From assembly GCA_904396495.1 (NCBI GenBank), contig CAJFOJ010000065.1, positions 1-40,456 on the forward strand: a stretch of DNA of 40,456 nucleotides. The letters are read 5' to 3'. A program made the translations under genes and the position numbers. The notes under the pieces are model-generated. The model did not search any database. It was not told the origin of the DNA and saw nothing but the letters and a program-made list of their open reading frames with translations. Origin of the DNA: an uncultured Oscillospiraceae bacterium (lineage in GTDB: Bacteria; Bacillota; Clostridia; Oscillospirales; Ruminococcaceae). Of the stretch, positions 14,019 through 22,363 are shown piece by piece. How positions within the stretch are numbered: the first letter of the stretch is position 1; every line of letters begins with the position of its first letter.

Positions 14019-16630
14019 TCTTCCGCCTCCTCTATATCCAAATTGCCGCGCCGGCGTTTGTTCTTATTTACCAAATGGGAATCGCTTTCCGCCTTATTTT
14101 GGGAGGATTCCCGGCCGGGAACACCCAGTTCCTCATCCGGGCAGGGGGCTTTCCCTTCCGGGGAAGCTTGCTGCCCATCCGGATTTTCCGTTATGCTTCC
14201 GGGAGGCTGTTCCCCGTTGTACTCCGGTGGCGGATCCTTTTTGCTTTCAACCGCCCCGTTGAGGTCGCCGTGGACGATGCCTTTAACCTCAGCATCCAGA
14301 AATCCGGAGACATAACCCCGCAGATGGCCGTCCAAATTCATGGAAACGCCGGCCTTTTGCAGGTAATTCTTGTGCCCGCCCACTGTAAAGGCGGTTTTTT
14401 CAATGAGGGTATCGCCCAGCATAAGAAGCTGAGGCAGAACGATCATGACAAGCAAGATGGAAATCAGAGTACCTCGACCAAGGAGGGAACCAAAGGAGGC
14501 GATCATCGGTTCTGAAAACATGCCGCCGATGAGGAAGCTTGCGGTGGTCAGGATGGAGCCGGAGGTAAAGATAGTTGGAAAGCACTGGCTGATAGATTCG
14601 ACAACCGCCTCTTTTAAGGGCATCTGCTTTTTCAGCGTCATGTACCGGTTGGTGATGACGATGGCGTAGTCGATGGTGGCGCCCATCTGGATGGCGCTGA
14701 CGATGAGATAAGCCAAGAAATATACATTTGTACCAGTGAGGATGGGGAAGGAAAAGTTAATCCAGATGCTCCCCTGGATGGTCAGTACCAGCAGGATGGG
14801 AAGCCCGGTTGACTGGAAGGTAAAGAGCAGGATCACCGCCACGAACACCACCGTCATGATGTTGATTTTAAGGTTATCCCCCTGGAAGGAGGCGTGAAGG
14901 TCGTAGCAGCTGGTGGAATTTCCCACTAAAACGACATCGTCGTAGTAATTGCGTGCATCGGCTCGAATTCGATCCAGCAGGGCGAACACTTCGTCGCCCT
15001 CTACCGGTCCGTCGATGGTGAAGACCAGCCTCGAATAGTTCTCCCCCTGTAGCTGGCCCTTGGCTTCGTTGAGCAAATCTCCCATCTGGGCAATTTGGTC
15101 CCCCGCCTCTCCATCCAGGCTGACAAGCCCCGACTCCTGCTGCTCGATGAGGAAGCTGAACATGTCGATGAGGGGAACTTTGTACTGATCCACATTGCTC
15201 AAGGCGGCGTACTCTTCGTGGAACAGCCCATAAGCTTGGTAGAGGAGCCTTATCACCTCCACCGGCATCTCGGAGAGCTCGGCAAACTGCCGAGGAGAGA
15301 GCTTAGAGGTGAGGGTGCAATCGTCATTAATAGAGATATTTGCAAGCCCCATGGCGGAGGAAACCATCTCTTCTTCGCTCACATCGCTTAAAAGCTGTGC
15401 CTCCTTTTCATAGTCCCCAGCGGGCACCAAAACCGCCAGCATGTTGGCCCCACCGAAGATTTCGTTAATCTGCTCGGTGGCGATAGCACTTTCAGTCCGA
15501 TTGCTGCTGTTGAGGGATTCCTCAGAAAAGACGTAGGGGCAGAAGTTTTGGAGCACAAAGCTCCCTACCAAAACCACCGCGAAAATCACTGGTATGACAA
15601 ATCTTGTCTTCACTACCGCCTTACCCCAAAACCGGAGCTTGGGCACCAAAAATTTGTGCCGGGTTTTGAGGATGGGCTTGTTAAAGAGCATTACAAGCCC
15701 CGGCATCAGCAAAAATACCGATAGGAGACTGAATACAATGCCCTTGGACAACACGATCCCCATGTCAAAGCCGATTTTCAGCTGCATGAGCATCAGCGCC
15801 ACCAACCCCGAAATGGTGGTCAAAGAGCTGGAGAAAATTTCCGGGATGGCCTTGGAAAGAGCCTCAATAGCTGCCTCCTCCGGAGGGTGTACCTCCATTT
15901 CGTCCATAAACCGGTGGGAGTAAATGATGGCGTAGTCGATGGCCAGCGCCAGTTGGAGCACCACAGCGATGGAGTTTGTGACAAAGGAAATCTCCCCAAA
16001 CCAGTAGTTGGTGCCCATGTTGAGCACCGCCGCCGACCCGAACACCAGGAAAAAAACGGGGAGCTCCATGTAGCTCCGGGAGGTGAATGCGAGCACTACT
16101 GCGATGACGATTACCGCCACGATGAGGATGAGAGTCATCTCCTGTTCGATCATACTGGTGATGGAATTGCCAATTTGGGTGGATATGTAACTGTCATAGG
16201 GTGCCACCACCTCCCGCACCGTCTCAATGGCCGCGAGGTTGTTGTCGGTTTCGCCGCTTTCGTTTAAAGTCAGGGCGTACAGCGCGGCAGCGTCCTTGTA
16301 GTGGTCCTCGCTATCGTCAAAACTCACCATTTTGACCCCATCCACTTCCTGGAGGTCCTCACTTATTCCCTCCGCCGTCTCATAGGTGATGTTTTTTACG
16401 AGGACATTGACCATCTCAGAGGCGGAAAACTCCTCCTCCATGATGGTGAGCCCGCGGCGGGTGTCGGTGTCGTCAGGGAGGTACTTTGTGATGTCGTAAT
16501 TGACGGAAACTTTCGGGATACAAATAATGCTGTAGATAATGCCGACAGCAAACAACAGGAGGAAGGCTTTCCGCTTTTGGACGATAAACCTCGCCACCCT
16601 GTACATGCCGTTTTTCTTTTCTTTGTGCAT
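14015..16630 (-). CDS. RND/MMPL family transporter
   Basis: 871 residues from ATG at 16630, with GAAAGGAGAGG upstream; a TTG at 16660 would add 10 residues but lacks a ribosome binding site. It has the architecture of two repeats, each one helix, a large extracytoplasmic loop and five helices. The MMPL-type segment LALAIDYAIIYSHRFMDE is at about 240-257, with a similar IQMGATIDYAIVITNRYM in the second half; the aspartates are candidate proton-relay residues. A charged ~90-residue C-terminal tail is cytoplasmic. Such exporters move lipids, siderophores or hydrophobic toxicants. It lies between an ArsR regulator 33 bp upstream and the surface protein it overlaps. Confidence 0.92.
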   Translation of the reverse strand: MHKEKKNGMYRVARFIVQKRKAFLLLFAVGIIYSIICIPKVSVNYDITKYLPDDTDTRRGLTIMEEEFSASEMVNVLVKNITYETAEGISEDLQEVDGVKMVSFDDSEDHYKDAAALYALTLNESGETDNNLAAIETVREVVAPYDSYISTQIGNSITSMIEQEMTLILIVAVIVIAVVLAFTSRSYMELPVFFLVFGSAAVLNMGTNYWFGEISFVTNSIAVVLQLALAIDYAIIYSHRFMDEMEVHPPEEAAIEALSKAIPEIFSSSLTTISGLVALMLMQLKIGFDMGIVLSKGIVFSLLSVFLLMPGLVMLFNKPILKTRHKFLVPKLRFWGKAVVKTRFVIPVIFAVVLVGSFVLQNFCPYVFSEESLNSSNRTESAIATEQINEIFGGANMLAVLVPAGDYEKEAQLLSDVSEEEMVSSAMGLANISINDDCTLTSKLSPRQFAELSEMPVEVIRLLYQAYGLFHEEYAALSNVDQYKVPLIDMFSFLIEQQESGLVSLDGEAGDQIAQMGDLLNEAKGQLQGENYSRLVFTIDGPVEGDEVFALLDRIRADARNYYDDVVLVGNSTSCYDLHASFQGDNLKINIMTVVFVAVILLFTFQSTGLPILLVLTIQGSIWINFSFPILTGTNVYFLAYLIVSAIQMGATIDYAIVITNRYMTLKKQMPLKEAVVESISQCFPTIFTSGSILTTASFLIGGMFSEPMIASFGSLLGRGTLISILLVMIVLPQLLMLGDTLIEKTAFTVGGHKNYLQKAGVSMNLDGHLRGYVSGFLDAEVKGIVHGDLNGAVESKKDPPPEYNGEQPPGSITENPDGQQASPEGKAPCPDEELGVPGRESSQNKAESDSHLVNKNKRRRGNLDIEEAEE

Positions 16631-16663
16631 GCGGCCTCTCCTTTCTGTCCAAATCTCCAATCT

Positions 16664-17017
16664 TTAACAGCAGGTTTGCCCGTCAGTAAGCCGCATCAGC
16701 TCGTCTACTCGCGCCATGAGGCTTCGGATGCGGGACAGGGTACTCTCCCTGGGATTCAGGTAGTAGTAATTCATGGTGCCGTCCCGTCTGACGCTGACGA
16801 TCCCCGCGTCCTTTAACACCTTCAGGTGATGGGAGACAGCAGGCCGGGAGAGACTGACGCTGGCGGTGATTTCTCCTACCCTCCGGCCGTTTTCGGTTCC
16901 CTCCAAGAGGGCGAGGATAATAGATTGCCGGGTCTCGTCCCCAATGGCGGCTAGGGCGGTGGAACACCGCTTAAACTCCTCCGCCAATTCTTTTATGATC
17001 GTGATTTGCTGCTTCAT
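16664..17017 (-). CDS. ArsR-family winged-helix repressor
   Basis: 117 residues. The start is ATG 17017 behind AGAAAGGAAGGGCTGTT; the longer open frame to 17155 is Arg/Pro-rich non-coding sequence. The winged-helix signature is clear: GDETRQSIILALLEG, VGEITASVSLSRPAVSHHLKVLKDAGIV and the wing VRRDGTMNYYYLN. A terminal CC could bind metal or be redox-active, but the classical ELCVCDL metal box is absent, so the effector may not be an arsenic-type metal. It is the first gene of the operon and probably represses it through the palindrome at 17195-17216. Confidence 0.9.
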   Translation of the reverse strand: MKQQITIIKELAEEFKRCSTALAAIGDETRQSIILALLEGTENGRRVGEITASVSLSRPAVSHHLKVLKDAGIVSVRRDGTMNYYYLNPRESTLSRIRSLMARVDELMRLTDGQTCC

Positions 17018-17194
17018 AACAGCCCTTCCTTTCTGCAATGGACGACCTGCTTTTTCGCCCGTTGGCCGGGGTATTCTCCAAACCGGGCGCCAAAATGGCC
17101 ATCGGTCCAAACGCGGCCGCGTTGTGCGGCTGCCCCTAAAATCTGCTGAAGCCAAAAACGGGATGGGCGATTAACCAATCCGTTTATAAGTTCG

Positions 17195-17216
17195 TTGGTT
17201 TAATCTGATAAACCAA
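17195..17216. promoter_or_regulatory. Palindromic operator of the ArsR-RND operon
   Basis: TTGGTTTA (17195-17202) and TAAACCAA (17209-17216) are perfect 8-bp arms around a 6-bp centre. A further related half-site, TTAACCAA, is at 17171-17178. A minus-strand TATAAT is at about 17234-17229. The layout fits ArsR autorepression. Confidence 0.65.
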
Positions 17217-17367
17217 TATATTTCCATTATAGCACCGTTTTTTTCTTTTTTCCACATTGAGAAAGATTTTCAAGACAAAAGATCCCCAATTTTTTTGAAG
17301 CTTGTGGATCATTTTTGTTGGCATTAAAAATTTAGTTGCATTTTGAAATATTTTTTCTCAAAATGGG

Positions 17368-17396
17368 TTGACAAATGGAGGGGTTGATGTTATCTT
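17368..17396 (+). promoter_or_regulatory. Promoter of the toxin-like operon
   Basis: A consensus TTGACA (17368-17373) and TATCTT (17391-17396) are 17 bp apart. The leader is about 190 nt. Confidence 0.6.
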
Positions 17397-17414
17397 AAAG
17401 ACAGGAATAAAAAA

Positions 17415-17456
17415 TCGGAGGCTTGGAAAAACGAAACGCTTTCCCAAAACCTCCGA
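17415..17456 (+). other. Leader hairpin of the toxin-like operon
   Basis: TCGGAGG (17415-17421) pairs with CCTCCGA (17450-17456), with partial CTTGG/CCAAAA pairing inside. No T-run follows, so it is a structured leader rather than a normal terminator. Confidence 0.4.
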
Positions 17457-17592
17457 CGGATTTCCCATATTGCTATGGGCTCACTCGCAAGGAAATCATA
17501 GCACAGGGAATCCCCGTTGTCAAGGTAGGGGAGCACTCCGCTTTTCCGCCTCCGGTTTTTTGTTTACTTTTTATCAGAGAGGGATTATACTA

Positions 17593-19386
17593 ATGAGTGA
17601 ACTGATCGGAAAAAACGGCTATGCGGTGGGCTCTCCGGACTACTTTAAGAATTTAAACGAAAAGAGCATTGTAGGCGACCTTTTGCGGGAATTTTGCAGC
17701 AGCGCCTATTCCACCCAGTACAGCAAGGCGGTAGACGGGGTGTGCAAGCGGGCCCAGTCGGCGATCTTTGACATCCACGCCGACCTGAAAAAATACGCCT
17801 CCTCCCTGCGGTACTTCCCCCAGTCGGAGCGGGAAAATTTGACCCAGGTGGTCAAGGGGCTGGAGGAGCTGTTAAAGCTGGGGACCTATAAGCGGAACAG
17901 CACCGCAAGTGCCTGCGTCTCCCTTCTGACGCTGCAATCGTCGGAAACCAAGCCAAAATCCCGGGAGTCGATGAAAAACCTGGAAGCGGCGGCAAAGCTG
18001 GTAAAGGACGGTGGCAAGGTGCGGATGACCTACGCCACCGGGTACAGCCTGATTAAGCGGGCGGCCAGCGACGGGGTGCAGCGCGCGGCGGGCTCCGACC
18101 TGAATAAACAGACCTTTTTTAACGCGGTGGTGGGAAACCGCTCCAAGGAGTTTGTCCAGGATTTGTGGATTCTCATGCAGTACCAGAAGGAGAAGCACCT
18201 CTTTACCGGACGGTGCGGCAAGGTCATCTGCTCGAAGGATTACATGAACAAAATCGAGGCCCAGGTGTTCGGCAAAGCCCAAAGCTGGGTCAGCGATTGC
18301 GATAGCTATTATGATGAGGTGCATGAGGGGCTGCAAGCTATCCTGCTTACTCTTTCGTCGGACTGTCTTTCATCAAATGGCTATTTGACGCCAGAAAGAG
18401 CAGATTTTACACAGACAGTACTGAAAGAGTTGGAAAAATGCGGCTACGCTGTCAGCACGATTCGCAAACAGGTGGAAGAGCTCGTTCCATTACAAACGAA
18501 TCAGGATTGGTCTTTCAACATACAAAAACTTCAGCATGATTTAAATGAAATAGGGAAACTTTCCCCAGATTTTGTTCCATTAGAAGAAGATGGCATATAT
18601 GGCAGGAAAACGGATGATGCCATGCAAATGGTGTTTCGCGCATTGTTAGGGGGAGCGTCACCAAGAATCGTGCCAGAAGATCGGTGGAATAGGAAAAAAA
18701 CTGGTCTATCTACTGGCTTTAATCAGAGATTAAAATCGCAAATAGGAGATAGAGTTATTGAATACTATGATGGCTTACCTGATATGCCTGATAGCGTTGA
18801 TCGTCCATATCTTTATAAAGACGTCCCTGGTGTATTCAGAAAAGGAAAACAATACCGAAAAACTGTTCTTCGATATGACACTCCACATGAGTTTCCTGAT
18901 GGATCTAAAATAAAATATCACATTAATATCGATAATATGGATTATGTCAAAAACAATAAAATTCTAAACTTTATATATGAGCAGATTCCCTCCCAATATA
19001 TCCATAGTGCGAAGGGCGATCATATCGATGTCCCAGATTTTACAATTAAAATTGTAAGTAATTTGGATTTAGCAAAACGTATTTTTAAAATTGGGAATCG
19101 GATATTTGTAGCGGCTGGATATTTGATGGATGCCCTCAGTCTGTATCAAGCGCTTATGGAAGACATCAAGGATGGTCAGCCTGGTTTTCCTCATTTTCAG
19201 AAGACACTTGTAGAGATTGTATATGCTGAAACCTTTTCGTTTATAGGAGCTACCCTTGGCGCAACGTTTGGTTCGATGGCAGGTTTACCCGGTTCTATTG
19301 TATTTGGAATACTGGGCGGTATGGCTGGCTACATTTTAGGAAAATATATAGGAGAATATGCGGTAGAAATCAGTGACATTGTTTGA
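17593..19386 (+). CDS. Polymorphic-toxin-like protein with constant N-terminus and variable C-terminus
   Basis: 597 residues from ATG 17593 behind GAGAGGGATT. Residues 1-250 are helical and GC-rich at the DNA level, without a signal peptide. They are duplicated as a remnant at 20195-20342, so this is the 'constant' part, perhaps a trafficking domain. After base 18341 the DNA becomes clearly AT-richer. Residues ~309-350 (IQKLQHDLNEIG ... DGIYGRKTDDAM) resemble a PG_binding_1 peptidoglycan-binding fold. The C-terminus (~553-590) is a glycine-rich hydrophobic segment (GATLGATFGSMAG, GILGGMAGYILG) that could insert in membranes. A candidate immunity gene follows after 11 bp. The domain order fits T7SS-type or other polymorphic toxins, but no LXG or WXG motif was seen. 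Confidence 0.62.
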   Translation: MSELIGKNGYAVGSPDYFKNLNEKSIVGDLLREFCSSAYSTQYSKAVDGVCKRAQSAIFDIHADLKKYASSLRYFPQSERENLTQVVKGLEELLKLGTYKRNSTASACVSLLTLQSSETKPKSRESMKNLEAAAKLVKDGGKVRMTYATGYSLIKRAASDGVQRAAGSDLNKQTFFNAVVGNRSKEFVQDLWILMQYQKEKHLFTGRCGKVICSKDYMNKIEAQVFGKAQSWVSDCDSYYDEVHEGLQAILLTLSSDCLSSNGYLTPERADFTQTVLKELEKCGYAVSTIRKQVEELVPLQTNQDWSFNIQKLQHDLNEIGKLSPDFVPLEEDGIYGRKTDDAMQMVFRALLGGASPRIVPEDRWNRKKTGLSTGFNQRLKSQIGDRVIEYYDGLPDMPDSVDRPYLYKDVPGVFRKGKQYRKTVLRYDTPHEFPDGSKIKYHINIDNMDYVKNNKILNFIYEQIPSQYIHSAKGDHIDVPDFTIKIVSNLDLAKRIFKIGNRIFVAAGYLMDALSLYQALMEDIKDGQPGFPHFQKTLVEIVYAETFSFIGATLGATFGSMAGLPGSIVFGILGGMAGYILGKYIGEYAVEISDIV

Positions 19387-19397
19387 GGAGGATAATA

Positions 19398-20144
19398 ATG
19401 TTTTTTCATTTATTTAAAAAACATAAAAACGAATTCCCAAAAATCTGGACAGAGGAAGAAATGATAGCGGAAGAAAATAAACCTGGCAGCCTCTATGGAA
19501 ACATTAATTTCAGCTGGTATCCAAATGATCTGGAGGATTTTCAAAATCGCATCAAGATAGCCTATCGCTTAGTTTCTCCAGGATGTGATATCAGCAGCAA
19601 CTCCATGGATTACTTTCGCCGTTTTAATCGTATTTCCACCGATATTGCCTGCGCCCTTTGCAAAGACCTGATGACCGCCACTTTGGTTGTTTATCAGAAA
19701 CACTGGTCAGAGTACACGCCGGAAATGCAGGAGTATGTAGACCAACTGACGCAGTCGGATAAAGACACCCGGTATTTTCTTTATCCCAATATGCTTCTCC
19801 GAATCGGCAGAGGTGCGGACCGCGATCTGTTGAAAGCCTACTATAAAGGTCGGGAAATAGATATTTATGACTCGGTTTCTTATAGCTGCTTCGCCATGCG
19901 GGAGGGCTTTTTTGAAAGCTGCCCGGATTCCCTGTTTCAAATTGAAATCGGGAGCGGCGCGGAGCTCGTGGAAAAATTTCTGGCCCAGTTTGCCCCAATT
20001 GTCCGGCAGCGGGATATGGATATATCCTATAACGAGGTGGAAATCACCATTGACCGTCGTTTTGTCTCCCATGAACGGGTGGTAGAAACTGTCAAACAAG
20101 CCTGTGCGAAGGAGGGTATGCCGCTCCACATCAACAATAAATAG
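19398..20144 (+). CDS. Candidate immunity protein, paralogue 1 (intact)
   Basis: 248 residues from ATG 19398, with GAGGAGG upstream, 11 bp after the toxin-like gene. It is soluble, with no signal peptide or membrane helix. Motifs shared with the genes at 20408 and 21179 are the MFF(K/H) start, a central SCFAMREGFFESCPDSLF block, and a C-terminal half with ITIDRRFVSHERVVETVKQAC. The family is not recognised. Immunity is inferred from adjacency, co-orientation, paralogue expansion and the toxin fossil nearby. Confidence 0.6.
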   Translation: MFFHLFKKHKNEFPKIWTEEEMIAEENKPGSLYGNINFSWYPNDLEDFQNRIKIAYRLVSPGCDISSNSMDYFRRFNRISTDIACALCKDLMTATLVVYQKHWSEYTPEMQEYVDQLTQSDKDTRYFLYPNMLLRIGRGADRDLLKAYYKGREIDIYDSVSYSCFAMREGFFESCPDSLFQIEIGSGAELVEKFLAQFAPIVRQRDMDISYNEVEITIDRRFVSHERVVETVKQACAKEGMPLHINNK

Positions 20145-20210
20145 GGAATAGAAACCTTGATGTGCCCCCGTTTCCGATACAAGGCTAGAACTTAGCGGCA
20201 AAGCTTGTAA
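20041..20210. repeat. 170-bp direct repeat, copy 1
   Basis: This aligns without gaps to 21851-22020 (offset 1810 bp). It covers the 3' end of the immunity gene, its stop, and the start of the toxin remnant. Identity here is clearly higher than between the 5' parts of the two genes. Confidence 0.8.
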
Positions 20211-20377
20211 AGGACGGGGGCAAGGTCATCTGCTCGAAGGATTACATGAACAAAATCGAGGCCCAGGTGTTCGGCAAAGCCCAAAGCTGGGTCAGCGACT
20301 GCGAGAGCTATTATGATGAGGTGCATGAGGGGCGGCAAGCTATGCTTTTGGCACCATTTTGGCGGAACTATCATTAG
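20195..20377 (+). pseudogene. Fossil of the toxin constant region
   Basis: 20195-20342 matches 17989-18020 joined directly to 18225-18341 of the toxin-like gene. The missing 204 bp lie between two GGCAAGGT octamers (18013 and 18217), so the deletion keeps the frame. Homology stops at GCAAGCTAT, the same point where the intact gene turns AT-rich. The frame closes at TAG 20377 after ~12 unrelated residues. It has no start codon or ribosome binding site. Confidence 0.8.
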
Positions 20378-20407
20378 AAATAACAGACGTGATAATGGGG
20401 TGGTAAT

Positions 20408-21151
20408 ATGTTTTTTAAACGAAAATCGAAATCCAAAGACAATTCTTCTACCAAAAAAGAGGAAAATGCTCCTATCATTCAATATGAACTGCTTTTCTCC
20501 AAAGACGGCATCGGCGTAAAGGAAAAGGGGGTCTTTCTGTATCTGTATCCTCACAAAACCGAACCAAACCGCACAGTCTACGAACTGATGTCCTGTTACA
20601 ACGATATGGATTCTATGGAGGACAGTCGGGCGTTTATGGGTGCTGTTTTGGAGACGATGGAGCGGATTTGCGAGGGATACAAAACGGCAGTCCTGATTTA
20701 TAATTCAACGGCCAATCCGCTGGAAGAAGAGGTGCTGAAATACATGGAGTCCCATGTGGACTTAGACAGTGATATTTTTGTGGCGTATCCTTATGGAATG
20801 CTGGAGGTCAAAAGGGGTTTGGACGACAGGCTCAGAGCTGCGTTTCAAGAAGACCGGGGAGACCGTGTATACGACAGCGGCTATTTTAGCTGCATCGCTA
20901 TGCCGGGCGGCTTTTTTGAAAGCTGTCCCGCTGAACTGTTCGATTTAAATTGCCCCGAGGACTTCGATGCCTTTTTTTCTTCTTTGATCCGGTTTCGCAC
21001 CGTCGCGACCTGCTACTGTATGGACTGTTTCCACAATGAGGCGACGATTGAAGTAGACGATTCTTTTATTACGGAGGATAAGGTGCTGGCCATTCTCCGA
21101 GACTGTTGTGAAAAATATGATAGGAGTTTATATAAAAGAAAAAATCTATGA
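20408..21151 (+). CDS. Candidate immunity protein, paralogue 2 (diverged)
   Basis: 247 residues from ATG 20408 (GGGGTGG upstream). It is a distant relative of 19398: the MFFKRK start and the GYFSCIAMPGGFFESCPAELF core are shared, while the rest is largely different. It is soluble and ends basic (YKRKNL). It directly follows the toxin fossil, as expected if it once protected against a lost C-terminal toxin cassette. No known domain is recognised. Confidence 0.6.
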   Translation: MFFKRKSKSKDNSSTKKEENAPIIQYELLFSKDGIGVKEKGVFLYLYPHKTEPNRTVYELMSCYNDMDSMEDSRAFMGAVLETMERICEGYKTAVLIYNSTANPLEEEVLKYMESHVDLDSDIFVAYPYGMLEVKRGLDDRLRAAFQEDRGDRVYDSGYFSCIAMPGGFFESCPAELFDLNCPEDFDAFFSSLIRFRTVATCYCMDCFHNEATIEVDDSFITEDKVLAILRDCCEKYDRSLYKRKNL

Positions 21152-21178
21152 TAAGCCTTGAATTCCAGGAGGATGACC

Positions 21179-21954
21179 ATGTTTTTTAAAAAGCGTGAAA
21201 CACAAAGCCAAATGGAGAAGCAACCGATAGAACCGTATATTGGCTGTCTGCACAAAGAATCTAAAGAGCGACAGATGGTCGCGGAAGAAAATAAACCTGG
21301 CAGTCCTTGCGGGAAAATTTATTTGAGTTGGTATCCGAACAATTTGGAAGAATCGGCAAAGATTGCTTATAGCATAATGTCCTATGACTGTGACGTTTTC
21401 GCCAACTCATGGAATTTTTTCTGCCGGTTCAACCGTATTGCGGCGGACATTGCCTGTAAGATTTGCAAGGACTATACTACTGCTACCTTACTGACCTGTC
21501 CAATTGGTATGGAAGAACATAGTTTTCACCTGGATAAATATGCGGAAAAGAAAATGAAAGAGCCTCAGGGAAATACTCGATTTTTTCATTATCCGTTTTA
21601 CGCCCTCCTTCGAATTGGAAAAGGAGCAGATTATGAAATGCTGGAGCCTATTACCACGACCGCAGCAAAGATGTCAATGCGTCCCTCTCATACAGCTGTT
21701 TTGCTATGCGGGACGGCTTTTTTGAGAGCTGCCCAGATTCTTTCTTTGAAATTAATCAGTTGTCGGACATTAAGAAGGTGCGAAATTTTCTTTCACAGTT
21801 TAATCATGTGGTCTGGCAACAGGATATGGGCTTTGACCACAATGACCAACAAATCACCATTGACCGTCATTTTATCTCCCATGAACGGGTAGTAGAAACG
21901 GTCAAACAAGCCTGTGCAAAGGAAGGTATGCCGCTCCATATCAACAATAAATAG
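21179..21954 (+). pseudogene. Frameshifted immunity paralogue 3
   Basis: ATG 21179 (AGGAGGATG upstream) opens a frame close to 19398-20144 up to about 21646. There GAGCCTATTAC has lost one base relative to an expected GAG-GCC-TAT-TAC. The reading then continues one frame over (YYHDRSKDVNASLSYSCFAM...GFFESCPDSFFEIN...) to the stop at 21954, with the same MPLHINNK ending. It could be an inactivated gene, a phase-variable gene or a sequencing error. No homopolymer is present at the site. Confidence 0.8.
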
Positions 21955-22020
21955 GGAATAGAAACCTTGATGCGCCCCCGTTTCCGATACAAGGCTAGAA
22001 TTTGACCGCAAAGCTTGTAA
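21851..22020. repeat. 170-bp direct repeat, copy 2
   Basis: This is the partner of 20041-20210. After it, 22021-22060 keeps only a decayed trace of the toxin remnant (GGGGATCATCTGCTGAAAG). This shows the unit [immunity gene + toxin fragment] was duplicated and then eroded. Confidence 0.75.
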
Positions 22021-22159
22021 GAAGCGGGGATCATCTGCTGAAAGAAATGCTTCTCCACAAAAGAATCAGGTAAAAGGCTGCTCTCGATGTAGGCTGGTAC
22101 TACAGCGGGAGCGGCTTTTATCATGGAGAGAATTTTCTCTCAAATGGTAGATTATAAGA

Positions 22160-22215
22160 TTTTACAAGAATCCCGTAAAAATTGACAATCCTTTGAGGCG
22201 AAGAGGCGGTATAAT
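22160..22215 (+). promoter_or_regulatory. Promoter region of the amino-sugar operon
   Basis: TATAAT at 22210-22215 lacks a well-spaced -35 box: TTGACA at 22182 is 22 bp away. An inverted repeat, TTTTAC-N9-GTAAAA (22160-22180), is centred ~40 bp upstream of the -10 box. This suggests activator binding. Confidence 0.45.
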
Positions 22216-22316
22216 GGAGGCGGAAAAGGGAATTTCCCAGAAGCTTCTCTTCCGGTTTTTGACGAAAGGCTTGAGAATTCCCAGCGGCGCGGAGCCGTGA
22301 AAACACGAAAAAATTT

Positions 22317-22343
22317 CCGCGGCAGAGGTTTTTCTCGCCGCGG
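22317..22343 (+). other. Leader hairpin just before the operon's first ribosome binding site
   Basis: CCGCGGC (22317-22323) pairs with GCCGCGG (22337-22343); AAAGGAG of the first gene follows five bases later. It may affect initiation. Confidence 0.35.
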
Positions 22344-22363
22344 CGGCAAAGGAGTAAATCAAT

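Noticed and set aside
17368-17592. 75-residue N-terminal extension of the toxin-like protein
   Set aside because: The segment contains the promoter and a leader hairpin. ATG 17593 has its own ribosome binding site.
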